Source: Rotaria sp. Silwood1 (Eukaryota; Rotifera; Eurotatoria; Philodinida; Philodinidae). From it: a stretch of 64,000 nt of DNA. A program made the position numbers and the translations under genes. Positions 49,174 to 61,564 of this stretch are shown piece after piece (positions within the stretch are counted from its first letter, which is position 1; every line of letters starts with the position of its first letter). Where the stretch lies: contig CAJNOP010000004.1 of NCBI GenBank assembly GCA_905250075.1, positions 4,604,952 to 4,668,951 on the forward strand, in the 5' to 3' direction. The notes beneath the pieces are model-generated. The model did no database searches. It saw nothing but the letters and a program-made list of their open reading frames with translations, and was not told where the DNA came from.

Positions 49174-50011
49174 GTTATTTTTATACTTGTTCATGCATTG
49201 TTTGTTAACGATTTTCCATAGATTTTCATCATAATCCTATATTGATTGAAGATAAAAGACCAAAATATCGCTCAATATTTTGATTAGTAATTTTTTTTAT
49301 TGATGTTCAACTTGCGTGTCAGAGATTTCAACACATTTATTTCATAATATAAAATCAATATATTCGTCTGATGGATAGTCATTGGTAATTCATCAGTTTA
49401 AATAAAGTAAAATTAATAATGAAAAAATACTTCAATAGCATTTCATGATTCATATGTCTATGAGTAACAATTCAAAAGTTATAAGAATATACAATTACTT
49501 CCAATGAATAATATATTGTATGTTATAAATAGTGATTTGTTGCTTTAAAAGACTGTCTTTCGTCTTCTACTAATCTGAAATCCTAAGATGATATTGAAGA
49601 AGAAGAATTAATAAAAATAACATACCGTTTACCGTACACCAAGTTTGTCATCATAACTATCATAATACAGTAAAGTATAGCAACAAGGACGTCAGACCAT
49701 GGTTGTGGTTGATGCTGAGTTCGAAATTTCTATTAATGAGCGAATAGAACATTCATGGGGATAAAAAACAGGAGAAAATTGGCATTGATGTGATTCAATT
49801 ATTTATTAGAGAAAATATGGATACTTTTATGAAACTATAAATGATTTTATTGGTAGGAAAAAATTGAATAAACACAAATTGCATTCAAGAACTACAAGTA
49901 AAAGTAAAGAGGCCACACAAAGCTGGAAATGATGAAACAGTTTATATTTCGAATAAATTTGTGATCAAAAGATGAAGTTCTGTTATTCGGCTTCATTTTT
50001 AAGTATGTTGT
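49174..50011. other. Intergenic
   Basis: AT-rich; no gene or repeat recognised. Confidence 0.35.
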
Positions 50012-50212
50012 GAGCCTGTCCACGGAAGGTGTTATTATATCACGCACTGTTTATAGTGAATGAGGAGTCGTGGACAGTTTTGCAATTTCTCATTTTGAAA
50101 AGCACAATTTTTTGTCCAAAGCTGCAAAAACATTTGATCTTAAACATTGAGTCGTTTGTATGCAAAGAAACAAACAAACCGTGACGGAATAATGTTTTGC
50201 GTGGACAGGCTC
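50012..50212. mobile_element. 201-bp MITE
   Basis: Starts GAGCCTGTCCACG (50012-50024) and ends CGTGGACAGGCTC (50200-50212), exact inverted copies. Weaker matching continues for about 25 further bases (TTATT...CACG on both arms). No coding capacity; no clear target duplication. Confidence 0.65.
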
Positions 50213-51639
50213 TTGCTTTGAATTTCGATAGTTTCATAAAGAGACTTGAAAAAAAAGTATTGAAAACATGGATGACTGGAAATCTCTTGATTTACTTGAT
50301 AAACAAAGATGAAGTTCAGTTAGCGAAGAGAATTAAGTGAATTGTTTAGGATGGGCAAATTTAATTGAAATAATATCATTTTTATTTGGTTTTAAGGCAA
50401 AACTTTGCTTCATTTCAAATTCACTCCATCCTATTAAGTGTTTATAATGGTGAACAATTAATCTAGTATGTATTACCAAGAAATTATTATAAGATTCATT
50501 CGAATGAACAATTTTTACTTGACTTTAGCTTTGTTTAGAAAATATTGATCTTTATCGAGAAAAGAAGGTTGATATGTGTTATACCAGTTTTGAAATAGTA
50601 AGATCGTAATTATTCATGATAGATCGATACAACTCACTGATGTTAATAGACAGATTTTATCATCTATATGAGAAATGCAAATATTGTTACACATTTTATG
50701 TTTTCAATATTTTTTCACTAATATTTTCCGTTCTGAAACTGAAGAAAAATTTTATGCACGGTTTTATGAAGAATTGAAAGTTGAATCTTTTAGAAAGTGA
50801 CTGGAACCCGAATGAATGAAAGCTTACCAACCTATTGAGAAAATGTGAAGTCGATCGTTAATTCTGCTCAATCCGTTTCTTTAACTAGAGTCAGAGTAAA
50901 GACACATTTCCAGTGTCAATCTCAGCAACTTTGACATGGAACAGATATTTATGGTTGTAAAGTATAATGAGAAGAGTATTCTTCACTTGAATCATTTGCT
51001 AATTATCAACATATATATTTCATGGGTAAACGACGTTCTTTTAATGTTATTAGGATCAAAATTAAATTTACCTCTCGTTTCGGATTGTTCACATAATCAG
51101 AATGGTAATCATATGAGTAATGAAAAAAATCAAATTAACTATGTTTTGCTTCCTTCTTACTACGAAGAGCAAAAGTCGTTTTGAAAGAATTGACGAAAAA
51201 ATTAGTAATGTTCTTCGTTCAGTAGTCTTTGATTGAGAAAGGACTTAGCACACATAGAGACTCAGATCATTTTGCAGATGAAATGCAAATCAAATTTGGA
51301 AAGAATAACAATAAAATAAATCAAGTATTGGGGTTTTTTCTCGTTTGTTTGTTTGTTGTTCACAACCGTACTTTTAACTGCAATTAAATGAAGTTTTTCG
51401 TCGAGTGTCCGTTAAAAAACACCAAGTCTCATACTGCTCAGAAATTAAATAGAAAAGATAATCTCTGCCTAAATGACAAACATTTGTTAGCCATGTTCGA
51501 TTGATGATCGAATGACAATTCATATCAATATGAATGAACGAAAATTCACACAAACAATTTCTATATCAACAACGGGCGTTGCTCTAAATACAACAATGTT
51601 ATCTCAAACCGTTCAATCAAGACGCCGCATAGTTCAAAA
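50213..51639. other. Intergenic
   Basis: AT-rich. A short ORF at 50936-51184 has no recognisable domain. Nothing supported. Confidence 0.35.
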
Positions 51640-52660
51640 GTTTGTCCTCATATGATTGGGTAGTAATAATGATCAAGAAGGTCAAGTTGGTCGAGACATA
51701 TTCGAACAATTACGCAGTGTTATTAACGACATCAATATTTTCAGCCAACCATATAAATGTGCTGATTTTCTCACTGAACGTCATGATGTCAAGATTGTTC
51801 TGATTCTAGCGTATGTTATGAGTGAACATGTGATGTCTCGTATCCATGATATGGCCCATCTTGATTATAGCATTTACATCATTTCTGGAGATGAACATCA
51901 ACATCCAGCATGAGCAAACAATTGGGCCCAAATGAAGGGTTTACAAACAACAGCCAAGTTCATCTGCGAAACAGTGCAGTTGGCCATGAAGAGATGCAAT
52001 CAGGATTCCATCTCAGTCAGTTTTGTCACTATGAATGATGGAGACTCCAGGAAAAACCTGAATCAACGGAAGCCTTCATTTATGGATACTCGAATACTCA
52101 AGGAAATCCTACTTGAAATCGACCATAACGAACAAACCATCAAAGATTTTACTCGATTTTAGCGCGATGAATGTTCCCATAATGCCGTTACGTTAAAGCG
52201 CATCGCTGAGTTCGAACGTGATTATATTCGCCACAATCATTGATTTTGTGGTACATTCGTGAGTATTTTATCTACCAAATACTTAATTGGTCTCTTCAAA
52301 CTTTGGAGGTCGAAACAGTAATGAAATTGGGTTTCGTTATTCGTAAGTTTCATTGCCAAATTGAAGAATTATATAAAGAACAGTTCAGAGGCTCTAAACA
52401 CAAGCCTTTTATGGTTTACCGTGGGCAAAGGTTATCAAAGTCTAACTTGGAGAAACTCCAGAAAACAAAAGGTGATCTGTTCTCCTTTAACAACTTTTTG
52501 TCCGCTAGTAAAAACCGAGAGGTTTTCCTTGGTTTTACCACAAATGCCTCAGCACAAACCAATATGGTAGGAATCCTCTTAAGGATTTCGATTGATCCTA
52601 CCCTCTTATCTCCTCCGTTTGCCTCTATCAACAATGTGAGTTTCTTTCAAACTGATATCC
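51640..52660 (+). pseudogene. Broken NAD:arginine ADP-ribosyltransferase-like gene (bdelloid family)
   Basis: A relic of the large bdelloid family that couples an ART fold to other repeats. Recognisable in order are a leader-domain block (RDIFEQLRSVINDINIF), then SISVSFVT and PSFMDTRILKEILLEI. The ART core follows: YRGQ (Arg of the R-S-E triad), SFNNFLSASKN (Ser strand) and a PPFASINNV block. Breaks seen are in-frame stops at 51653, 51911 and 52160, a frame change near 52238, and loss of everything after about 52660, including the E-x-E catalytic loop. It cannot encode an active enzyme. Codon and base composition are slightly less AT-rich than the flanks. Confidence 0.7.
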
Positions 52661-54855
52661 ATCATCTAATAATGATATTCAGGATGTATATGAATCAAAA
52701 AATTATATTCTTATTAATAATGATCTAGCTCCAATACATACTTTTAAAGCTTCATCACAAGTAAACATCACACAACAAATTAAAAAATATTTTAATATAC
52801 GTGAAACATAAATTTTTCAAGCAAGAACCATCCCTGTCTGAAGAACAAACGGAACAATGAAGAAAAAGTTTAGCACAAAAGATAAATAACATTTGATATT
52901 CTCATCAACTTGATTTAGATTATTTATTTTATATTTAATATATTTTTTTGGCAAGATCAATCTTCGAAGTATAAATGGATATCTGTATTCTACTCGTTTA
53001 ACGAGTACCCGTTTTCTCACTTCTAAAAATATTACACAGTCCTTGTTTATGGACATCTTTCTTTCACTTAATTTATTATTTGTTGATGAACCACCAATTG
53101 AAGAAAATGTGTCATGTTGTGATCGATTCATGGGTACAAATAATCATTTTTATTTAGCATATCGAAAACTTACATGATCTTATAGTATTGTTTTAGAACA
53201 GTGTATGTGATGAAAAATCAGTATCGAAATCACTTGCACGAATTTTAATAAACAAATGACACCAAATTCTTTTACGTATGAAATATTTGGTACATACTAT
53301 TGTTGTGAATCATATTTATACAGAACTCATAGATATAAACACCAAAGAATAATGCTACATGCACAATTTTTGACTATTCATGTAGATCAGGAAATAATTG
53401 ATGCACTAGCAAAAGAGAGTGTGAGTGTAGCTAGATTTCAATTAGAGATGAATTCATACAAGTACAAGTCTTACTGGAAGTAGAATAGAATAAAGAAAAG
53501 AATAGAAAAACCTGTAATCATAGAGTTTGTATCGACAAGTAGTATGAATATAGATATACACGTTACAATAGAATAATTCAACAAACAGTCGCACTTGCAA
53601 CTGTAAAGACGAGTGCGTTAAGAAACAATGTTCGTATAAAATACTGAGTCTTCTGTTCACCAAAATATCATTTGAAAAGGCATGATTGTACAAATACGAG
53701 TGAATAGATTATAATATTGTCTTGTAAATTGTATAATGAATATGAGAAGATAGTTTTGTATAAAAGGAATACTTTTTTTTTGTTCACATTTTAATTGCTA
53801 TGATTGTACATATGAATTTATCACTAGTCAAGTTCTTACCCTGCTCAGACAAAAACTCGAATTGCAGTTCTGACTGATGAGTGTCTAACCAATATAAGAT
53901 TCTAATTTCGCTTATAAAACGTAGATGAAAAATATTGATCATGAGTTTCAAGAAACTATTTAGGAACTTCTAGAAAACAAGTAACGTTCATCGAGACTTG
54001 TTTTGCTTGACCCTAGACTAACAGGATAGAGATATGCGTACAAGTGAATCTAGATATAAACGTGCACTAATTAAAGTAGTTGATAAATACAAGAGATGAC
54101 TTGACATATGACCACGATTCATTTCAACCATCGATTTATGATGATGATACAATTGTTCATAAAAATAAAGATCAATAAAAAACATATGAAATGTTTATAA
54201 ATTGATCATATTTATATAACAATATTTATTTAATAAAAGAGATAGAAAACAATACTTTTCATTGTTTTCAAATGGTTTTATATTCATAACTTGTCATATC
54301 ATACGTCATAGATAGCATTACAAAAGACTCAAGAGCAGTTATTGTCCATGTATACTCGAAATCACTTCTATTCATTTCTTACAATTATCTCTTCTTCACA
54401 ACGATAAAAAGAATTGCTTAACTGTTTTCTTTCCGATTTATTTACAAAATTCAAGCATAATCAACACAAAAAAACAGATATACGATTGTTAATATTCTAT
54501 TTAATTTTGGATACAAATTATTTCAATAAAAAAAAACAACTTTTCAGAACTTAAAATAAATTCATAAATATCCCTTCTTTTATTCACTAATCAAAGAAAA
54601 ACAATTCATTTGTTTCTCTTTCTCTCATTCTTGTAACATCGACTTAATCTGAGGTCAGATTGAATGCTTGTCCTTCGTTTCTTTTTCTTTTTTTTTTTCT
54701 TTTAGTTGTGACAATGAATTCACTGTATGCTGACCCTTTAGTCTGATAATGACAAATCGCGTTCGTCTCATTTTTCTCTTCCCTTACAGCTATTATATTT
54801 ATATACATACATAGTCATATTATTTCGATCCATTGTCAAAAATACATTCAGATCA
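52661..54855. other. Intergenic after the pseudogene
   Basis: An open + strand stretch around 52677-52811 (ending FNIRET and stop) may be a further decayed 3' exon of unknown origin. A 75-codon ORF at 53256-53483 is unrecognised. The remainder is AT-rich and featureless. Confidence 0.3.
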
Positions 54856-55352
54856 ATGGGTCAACTATTTACTCGAATACCACCAACACAAAGGTCTGAA
54901 CAACAATCATTATCATCAATAATAACACAAAACAAGTATACATTAATACTCTTGAAAATATCATTTTATTTCAAGTTTTTCTAGTTTTATTGCAACTAAA
55001 CGAAAACGTATTGATCAAGATATTATATCAAAAAAAAGAAAAATTCTTTTAAATGATAATGAAAACAGTGTTCGTCTATCACTTTCTTCAAGAATATCAA
55101 AAACTACAAAAATTTCGAAATTATCTAGTACATCTATTATTTCTCATTCTTTATCATCGATGGTATTTTATTTTTATTTAATTCTAAAAATTGTTTAAAT
55201 TTTTATTTTAGACAATATTTAAATGTCAATTATGTTGTCGATGTTTTGCAAGTAAAGATTCTTACCTTGATCATATGATAATTTGTGCTATTGAACATCA
55301 AGCATCAATTAAAATAGTACGTGCAACAAAGAATTATTCATTTCAGTCATGA
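54856..55352 (+). CDS. Small protein with a C2HC-type zinc finger
   Basis: Three exons: 54856-54935, 54985-55162 and 55212-55352 (399 nt, 132 aa). It starts MGQLFTR, with Gly2 placed as in N-myristoylated proteins. The middle is basic and Ser/Lys-rich (TKRKRIDQD, SKKRKIL). The last exon has one finger, Cys91-x2-Cys94, then His107-x3-Cys111 (KCQLC...LDHMIIC), with extra cysteines at 95 and 97. I do not recognise the family. Exon phases and splice sites are consistent, so the gene is probably real. Confidence 0.6.
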
Positions 55353-55598
55353 AGAATATCATCGAGAATTTACAAAATAGAAAATGATATAATTTTTTTT
55401 TGTTTTTTTAATATTTATTATGTATCATTTCTTTATTTATCCATTTTTACAAGTGCCTATTTTGAGAAGAACTATGATTAAAATGCTTGTATCTTTAGTT
55501 AAACAAGATGTAATATTTAAATTTTGTAGTATTGACTAGGATTGAAATGAAATTTTCTTTTGTTCTTTTTTGTCAAAAAATTTATTTAATAAATTAAT
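55353..55598. other. Convergent 3' spacer
   Basis: 246 bp between the zinc-finger gene and the hydrolase stop codon; AT-rich. Confidence 0.4.
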
Positions 55599-56522
55599 CT
55601 ATTTATTTACTACATTAGGAAGTTTTGTATCACCATATTTTAAAAATCGAACTATATCTTTCCAAAGTTCGAATGATTTTTTTTCTTTAAAAAAATGAAA
55701 ATGACCACCTTTAGGTAAACGCCACGTTTGAACATTTGATGATTGATGAAAATGTTTAGTAAATATATCAAATGCTTGACGTTTATAAAATTCATCATCA
55801 TCAAAATTTATAGCTAAAACTGGACATTTTACTGAATCGAAACCTTTGGTTAATAATTTTCCATTATCATCAATAAAACATTCACGATGTAATGTCCATC
55901 GTGCCCATTGTCGAATAATATTTGATGGCATATCAACACCTGTCCGAAATACAGTACGCATTGGATAATAACCATAAAGCCAAATAAGTGGTTCACGAAT
56001 AATATAAAGTGAAAACAATGTTGGAAGAAATTCTAAATTCCATTTATGATACATTACATAAGAATTTGCTGCTGAAACAAGAAGTATTCGTGAAATTTGT
56101 TCATTTATATGAGGTGGTAAAAGTGCATGCATATTTCCACCAAGACTATGACCAATATGAACAACTTGATCATATTTTGAAAAACAATATGATAAAACTC
56201 CAGCACAATCACGTCGAGCCCAATGTTCAACAAGATTCCATTGAGTTGGTTTTCGTTCATGTATTCCACGATAATCATATGTAACTACATGTAAATTATG
56301 TTCTTCACTTAAATATTGCGCAAATGGAAAATAAAATTGACGACGAGCACCTGTTGCTTCAGAAATAACAACACATATTGAATTCGAAGAAGACGATTTT
56401 GGTTCAAATAGTGTTGCTTGAATTGGATAAGAATCAATTAAAGCTGGAATAGTTATTGTGGAAGAACTTCGTATAGAAGGAATCATAAAAAAATGTTTTT
56501 GAATGATACGTAAATAATTCAT
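55599..56522 (-). CDS. Alpha/beta hydrolase, bacterial-like (COG4757-type)
   Basis: Intronless, 307 aa. Serine hydrolase fold: oxyanion-side SEATGARRQFY, then TYDYRGIHER, nucleophile elbow GHSLGGN (Ser126), an acidic residue in NFDDDEF (241-243) and His274 in GGHFHFF. The layout matches bacterial predicted hydrolases with the E-A-T-G and Y-D-Y-R-G blocks. The substrate is unknown (ester or amide). The first 25 residues are basic and Ser/Ile-rich (MNYLRIIQKHFFMIPSIRSSS) and could be a mitochondrial presequence. Lack of introns among intron-rich neighbours and the bacterial-like motifs hint at horizontal transfer, which needs a tree. Confidence 0.82.
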   Translation of the reverse strand: MNYLRIIQKHFFMIPSIRSSSTITIPALIDSYPIQATLFEPKSSSSNSICVVISEATGARRQFYFPFAQYLSEEHNLHVVTYDYRGIHERKPTQWNLVEHWARRDCAGVLSYCFSKYDQVVHIGHSLGGNMHALLPPHINEQISRILLVSAANSYVMYHKWNLEFLPTLFSLYIIREPLIWLYGYYPMRTVFRTGVDMPSNIIRQWARWTLHRECFIDDNGKLLTKGFDSVKCPVLAINFDDDEFYKRQAFDIFTKHFHQSSNVQTWRLPKGGHFHFFKEKKSFELWKDIVRFLKYGDTKLPNVVNK

Positions 56523-57512
56523 TGAAAATGATTATCTATGTAATTCAAATAAATCTAAAGAATGATAGTTTCGATAATAAATTAAATTCTTTTGTATATA
56601 TTTCTTTGTACGAATGAAACAGTGACTATATTCTTCTATTGAAATTAAAAACAAGAAGAATTTGATTTTGACATTGTATATATAGTCCTAAACATGTTTC
56701 TATTCTATGTGATTGGATTTTTTTTGCAAGAATAGGTCAAATTATTATTTTTGTATACTTAATGTAAACTTAATAATTCTCCACAACAGCGACATCGCAG
56801 CACCCTTTGTTGTACTCTGTCAACTAGATCTATTAATTAATAGGACATCATCGATCTGTAGAAGAACTGAAAATTCCAGTAAATATTATAAAATAAGAAA
56901 AGAAAGACTTTTATTCTTCTCCATCTTTTTCGTTTTTTTAAACTTTATGTTTCATTCGATAAATATACTATCCAGTCAATATGGACGATAATAGAGTAAA
57001 GTATAACACAAAACACGACGCATGAGAAGATATTTCGTATGGCGATAGATAAAGGAAAGACTTTTGAAACTATCAAAGAACAATTTTCGAAATTTTTTAT
57101 TTTAAAATTTATGAGTTAGAATGATTAGATAATATCTTGATGTGATCGAAAGTCAAATGTTTTTTCTTATGTGATCATTATTTTAGTTTAAAGTTATTGT
57201 TTCTATTGGATTATGAAAATTTTAATGAACAAATCTACGGACAAGATCGATAAATAATTTATATCGAAAACATAGTGCTGCCAGTGCATAAATACGAAAT
57301 GAGATCAAAAAATAAATTTAACAATAATTTCCTCGGTCATTTTTCTAAGTTTAATCTAGTCAACAAAAAAATAAATAAATACTTCAATGCGATCTAATAT
57401 TACTGATTCACTTGATGATGAAATATTCTGTATAAATAAATTGTAAATTATAATAGTAAGATAATTTAAAATAATTAGGTGAACATCAGAGATTTGATTA
57501 GCATTATATTTA
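56523..57512. other. Intergenic upstream of the hydrolase
   Basis: AT-rich; only chance ORFs. No promoter motif identified. Confidence 0.35.
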
Positions 57513-57814
57513 ATGCGGTGCGAAGCACAGCATTTATGTAGTCCGTCGCGAGTTTNNNNNNNNNNATCTGTGGATAGGCTTTGGGAGAGTTCCCGTAGTG
57601 ATGAATTTCAGAATTGATGGCTTTTATGTCGATTCTAAGTTAGATCAGTTGTTTTGATAAAAATGTTTCGTTTTCGATTGAAAACTGAGCTGCAAACAGT
57701 TTCGATCACAGTCGAACTTAGACACAGCGAAAACGAATTACGATAGTGTTGAGAACGACTATTCGTCTTTATTTGAGAAGTAGTTTTCTTCGAAATTCGT
57801 GCTTCGCACCGCAT
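57513..57814. mobile_element. MITE-like element with GCGGTGCGAAGCAC ends, containing an assembly gap
   Basis: Left end ATGCGGTGCGAAGCAC (57513) and right end GTGCTTCGCACCGCAT (to 57814) are inverted copies. The left end, with about 45 further bases up to CGCGAGTTT, recurs in diverged form at 63470-63512. Ten N bases lie inside. No coding content. Confidence 0.65.
57556..57565. other. Assembly gap (10 N)
   Basis: Run of ten undetermined bases inside the repeat; true length unknown. Confidence 1.
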
Positions 57815-58061
57815 TTCGTATTCGAGTCGAAACTCGAATACCATCTAGTTCAAAGTGTAAATCGCTAGATTATCAAATATCATTCTTATTGAAAGTACGA
57901 TAACAGTCCGATTTGTTATTTTATCCATAACATCAAAAGTACTAATTTTAACATTAACAATACATAAAATTCATAAAAGCTACTATTCGATTGTATGTAA
58001 AAAGTGCATAAATGATAATGGTGACAATAATTGTTTTATAGACAATATCAAGGGGGAAAAA

Positions 58062-58265
58062 GCGGATCCTGGATCCTCGGATCCTGGTGGATCCTGTGGA
58101 TCCTGGTGGATCCTGGTGGATTCTACTGGATCCTGGTGGATCCTGGTGGATCCTGGTGGATCCTAGTGGATCCTATTGGATCCTGGTGGATCCTATTGGA
58201 TCCTGGTGGATCCTGATGGATCCTGGTGGATCCTAACGGATCCTAGTGGATCGTGACGGAACCTG
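58062..58265 (+). repeat. Left subterminal minisatellite, 10-bp unit TGGATCCTGG
   Basis: About 20 copies of a 10-bp unit (TGGATCCTGG with variants TACT, TATT, TAGT and TAAC in the spacer positions), degenerating at the inner edge. GGATCC is self-complementary, so every unit can also pair with itself. Confidence 0.95.
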
Positions 58266-61221
58266 ATGAAGTGTAGAATAAATTATTTCAAGCGTACAGA
58301 AACGAGGATGGAAAAGTTGATCTTAATGGATATGAGAATTCTTTAAGGTCCAAATAAATTAAGTGAGAAAAGGGAATAGTGACTTCAGAATTTGTAACTA
58401 AGTAAAGAGAAAAAAAGATCCAGGATACCGAGATGATTATGTCTTGGTAAATTTTGGCATATCATCATGGATTCTGCGTATTTTTTGGATCCGCCAAGAT
58501 TTACGCTGCCTCGATCGGTTTGATATTATTGTAATACATGATGATTTCTATTGCATTCTAGTTATCTCTGATAAATTGTAATGGATTGTGTTGAATTACA
58601 GCCAATGGCGGTAATCTGTGACCGCTTTTGGTACACTTCTAGAAATATATTCTAAAATCTCTTAGGACTCTAGAATCCGCTTTTCTCCGTCAAACTAAAG
58701 ATGTCAGAACTTAGAGCAACCCTCTACTTTAGTCTTAATCCTGTTTTTCCTTGAGAAAGTGTGAAAGAACATTTTGGGCTCCTGAATCTGAAGATTCATG
58801 TCATATTTTATTCAGGATTCCGTTTCCAATTTTAATAATACTGGTTTGCAGGATATTTCATTTTGAAAAAAATATTCTTCTCAGGATCTTTTCAAGTTCC
58901 CACTCAGATTTCTTTATTATTTTAACATGATGCACCGTACCAGGATTCACTCTTGATCTTACTCAAAACCTTGATAGGGATTACAGAAAGAATATTGCTT
59001 AGATTCTATTATAGTTTTAACAGAACTCGTTTGTGATCTCTGCGTCATGGTCCTCTCCTGGCTTACAGTTAAATAAGGCAAAGATCCTACAAGGAATTAA
59101 TAGAAGAGCAATGAAAATCCTTAGGTAGTGGATTCTTCTAAGATTCAATCACGATTCTATCTAATTTTCTTAAGCATTCTTCTTAAGAATATCTTTTCTA
59201 AACATTTCCAGGGTTGTCTTAGGGTCTCTTCAAGGACAAGCATTTCGGATCCTTCCTAGAGAAGGTCAAGGATGGCCAGGATCTTTCTGAAAGCATATCA
59301 AGGTTAGACGAAGATCTTTACCACTTTCATTTAGAGTCTACTAAAGCTTGATCTTGAGGATTGTAACAAGATCTATGACTGATCTGGTTCAGGATTTTGA
59401 ATAAAATTATGAAATGTTTCCACCAAAATCCTTAACAGTTCCTATTTAAGATTCTTCGAATATTTTTGAATCTTTGAATCTCAAAAACTCAAATTGTGCT
59501 TGTTAAATAAAATTTTAACAGTAACTATACTAAAATGACAATGAAGAATTTGCAATGCGTTTTCTTCTGGTTCTGACAGGAATGTAGAAGATCAAGAAGG
59601 TACCTGAATTTCATTCTAATATTCCTTTGTTTCTATGTGTCAGTGAATGGAAGAATTCTTGCAGAATTTTTGAAGATTTCTCGTCAAAGATTTTTAATAT
59701 TTATCTTCAATATTGCATGACATTTACAGCATGGAACTCAGTTATTTTTTGAATTTTATTTTCATATAAAGCTTGCAAACTCATTAAAATGGAGATTTTA
59801 ATATCAGTTTAACTGTTGCACTAACTTTTTCTTAAAAAAGCTTTTAGTAAAGGACGAGTACTTCAATAAAACTTGTACTGGATTTTATTTATTCGTGCTA
59901 ATCAGAAAAATACCTTTTTATTCTAATTGAAATCAACCAGTCATAGTAGAATTTTATGATAAGTAATCAATAGATTAAGTTTATATTGAATTTTTGTTCA
60001 AATAACTTATGTTTGCATAAAGTTCAAATACAGGTTAATAGTTCAGAGGGAATTCGAGATACAGAAGGTTTGAGTTAAATTAAATAGCATGGTACAGTCT
60101 ATTGCGGTGAATTAATCAGTTTTTTAACTGAACATATAGAAATCAATAATGTGCGTTCATTTCTCTTTTCTGCTTAGAGAATCCTGCAAAAATTTTGACA
60201 ATACATCGGATATCATCCTTACAGAATCGAAGTGGAGTTCTGCGAGGTGCAATCAGAAAATATTTTCCAATTAGAAGCCATTGAAATTCTGAGAAGACCT
60301 TGACATAAAGTCAATACAAAATGACTCAGAATTTCTCTAAGATTTTGTTCTAATCATAACAGAATCGTGTTTATTTCGTGCCTACACGTTTTTCTGAGGA
60401 TTTGACCCTCTATTAACATATTTCTTGTTTTAATTGCATTGGTAAACTGCTCAGGATACTGATAGAATCCTGTTATGAACATTGCCGAGGTCTTGAAATT
60501 CCACGGCTACACGGCTTTCTCAACATTTAGCAGCTTCTTCGACGATATATGATTGGGAAATAGCAATAAACTGTTACGATCTTGATTGAATCTCAATTAA
60601 AATTCTGTCGGCATCTTAAAATTTTATGGATACACAGTTTTTTCCGTTTTTCGCATTTTCCCCGGAAAAAATGGTGAACCTGTGCAGCGTCGTTGCTGCC
60701 TATGTCAGAAATCTAGCTCAAAAAGACTTGAGCTTTTCTCTAGCAAAAATTCAACACTATCTAGTACAATCTTTTGAAATCCAGAAGAATTCAGCAGAAA
60801 TTAACAAGCATCATAATAATCTGAAACCAATCAGGAACACCTAAATCTTGATGGATCTTATTCTATCGTATAAACCGCAGAACTCATTCAGATACTCAAA
60901 AGTTCATCGGGGCCCACGAGGCTCTCAATCTCCGAAATTTCTTTTTTCTTTGTTTTCAAAAATTCTAGGGTCAATTCTTCGTCTGTTTACTTTGTTTCCA
61001 TGTATTCTAATGGCTTCGGATGGAGTCCAACAGATCGTGGGATGTCTCAAGGTCCGTTTTTCCTTTGTAAAGTAGACTAGTCATAGTTGTATAAATAGCA
61101 CATGGTGCTCCCATTGATTCATCCAGAATATATTTTGAATTATGCATCCTTATTTTATGAATCTGGTTGATTTCCTTGCTTTTGTGGCTATTCAGAACAT
61201 TAATCTATCTTCATAAATGAT

Positions 61222-61390
61222 AATGAGTTCTAATGGATTCTGGTGGATCCTGATGGATCCTAATGGATCCTGATGGATCCTAATGGATCCTAATGGATCC
61301 TAGTGGATCCTGATGGATCCTACTGGATCCTGATGGATCCTATGGATCCTGGCGGATCCTAATGGATCCCAGGATCCACCAGGATCCGCT
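61222..61390 (+). repeat. Right subterminal minisatellite, 10-bp unit TGGATCCTRA
   Basis: About 16 units of TGGATCCTGA / TGGATCCTAA. Notably the units run in the same direction as in the left array although the element's ends are inverted. Confidence 0.95.
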
Positions 61391-61564
61391 TTTTCCCCCT
61401 TGGACAATATAGCTATGACATCCATGTCATTGATTTATGTTCCATGTATTTAAGCAAAAAAAGAAGAACAGCAATATATAGAACAAAATCAATCTCACTG
61501 TTGAACGATAGTCTGATCAATTAGCAACTTTGTTTGAAAATCGAGAGTAAAATAACACGGGCTA

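Larger units (their letters stand above)
58041..61410. mobile_element. 3.35-kb non-autonomous transposon (hAT-like) with perfect TIRs and 8-bp TSD
   Basis: The element proper is 58049-61402. The first 24 bases (CAAGGGGGAAAAAGCGG then ATCCTGG) are repeated exactly, inverted, at 61379-61402. The 8-bp GACAATAT lies at both flanks (58041-58048 and 61403-61410), a perfect target duplication. The 8-bp duplication plus CA-x-G-G start suits the hAT superfamily. GGATCC minisatellites sit just inside both ends (58062-58265, 61222-61390). The 2.9-kb centre has no credible transposase; small ORFs at 60626-61075 are unrecognised. Perfect TIR and TSD imply recent insertion. Confidence 0.88.

Noticed and set aside
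53256..53483. 75-codon ORF with YYCCESYLY
   Set aside because: No recognised family and no neighbouring exon; may be decayed sequence.
58031..58216. ORF rich in Trp, Gly, Leu and Asp
   Set aside because: It is only the 10-bp GGATCC minisatellite read in one frame.
58062..58265. Regular short repeats that might suggest a CRISPR array
   Set aside because: 10-bp units without unique spacers, inside a eukaryotic transposon.
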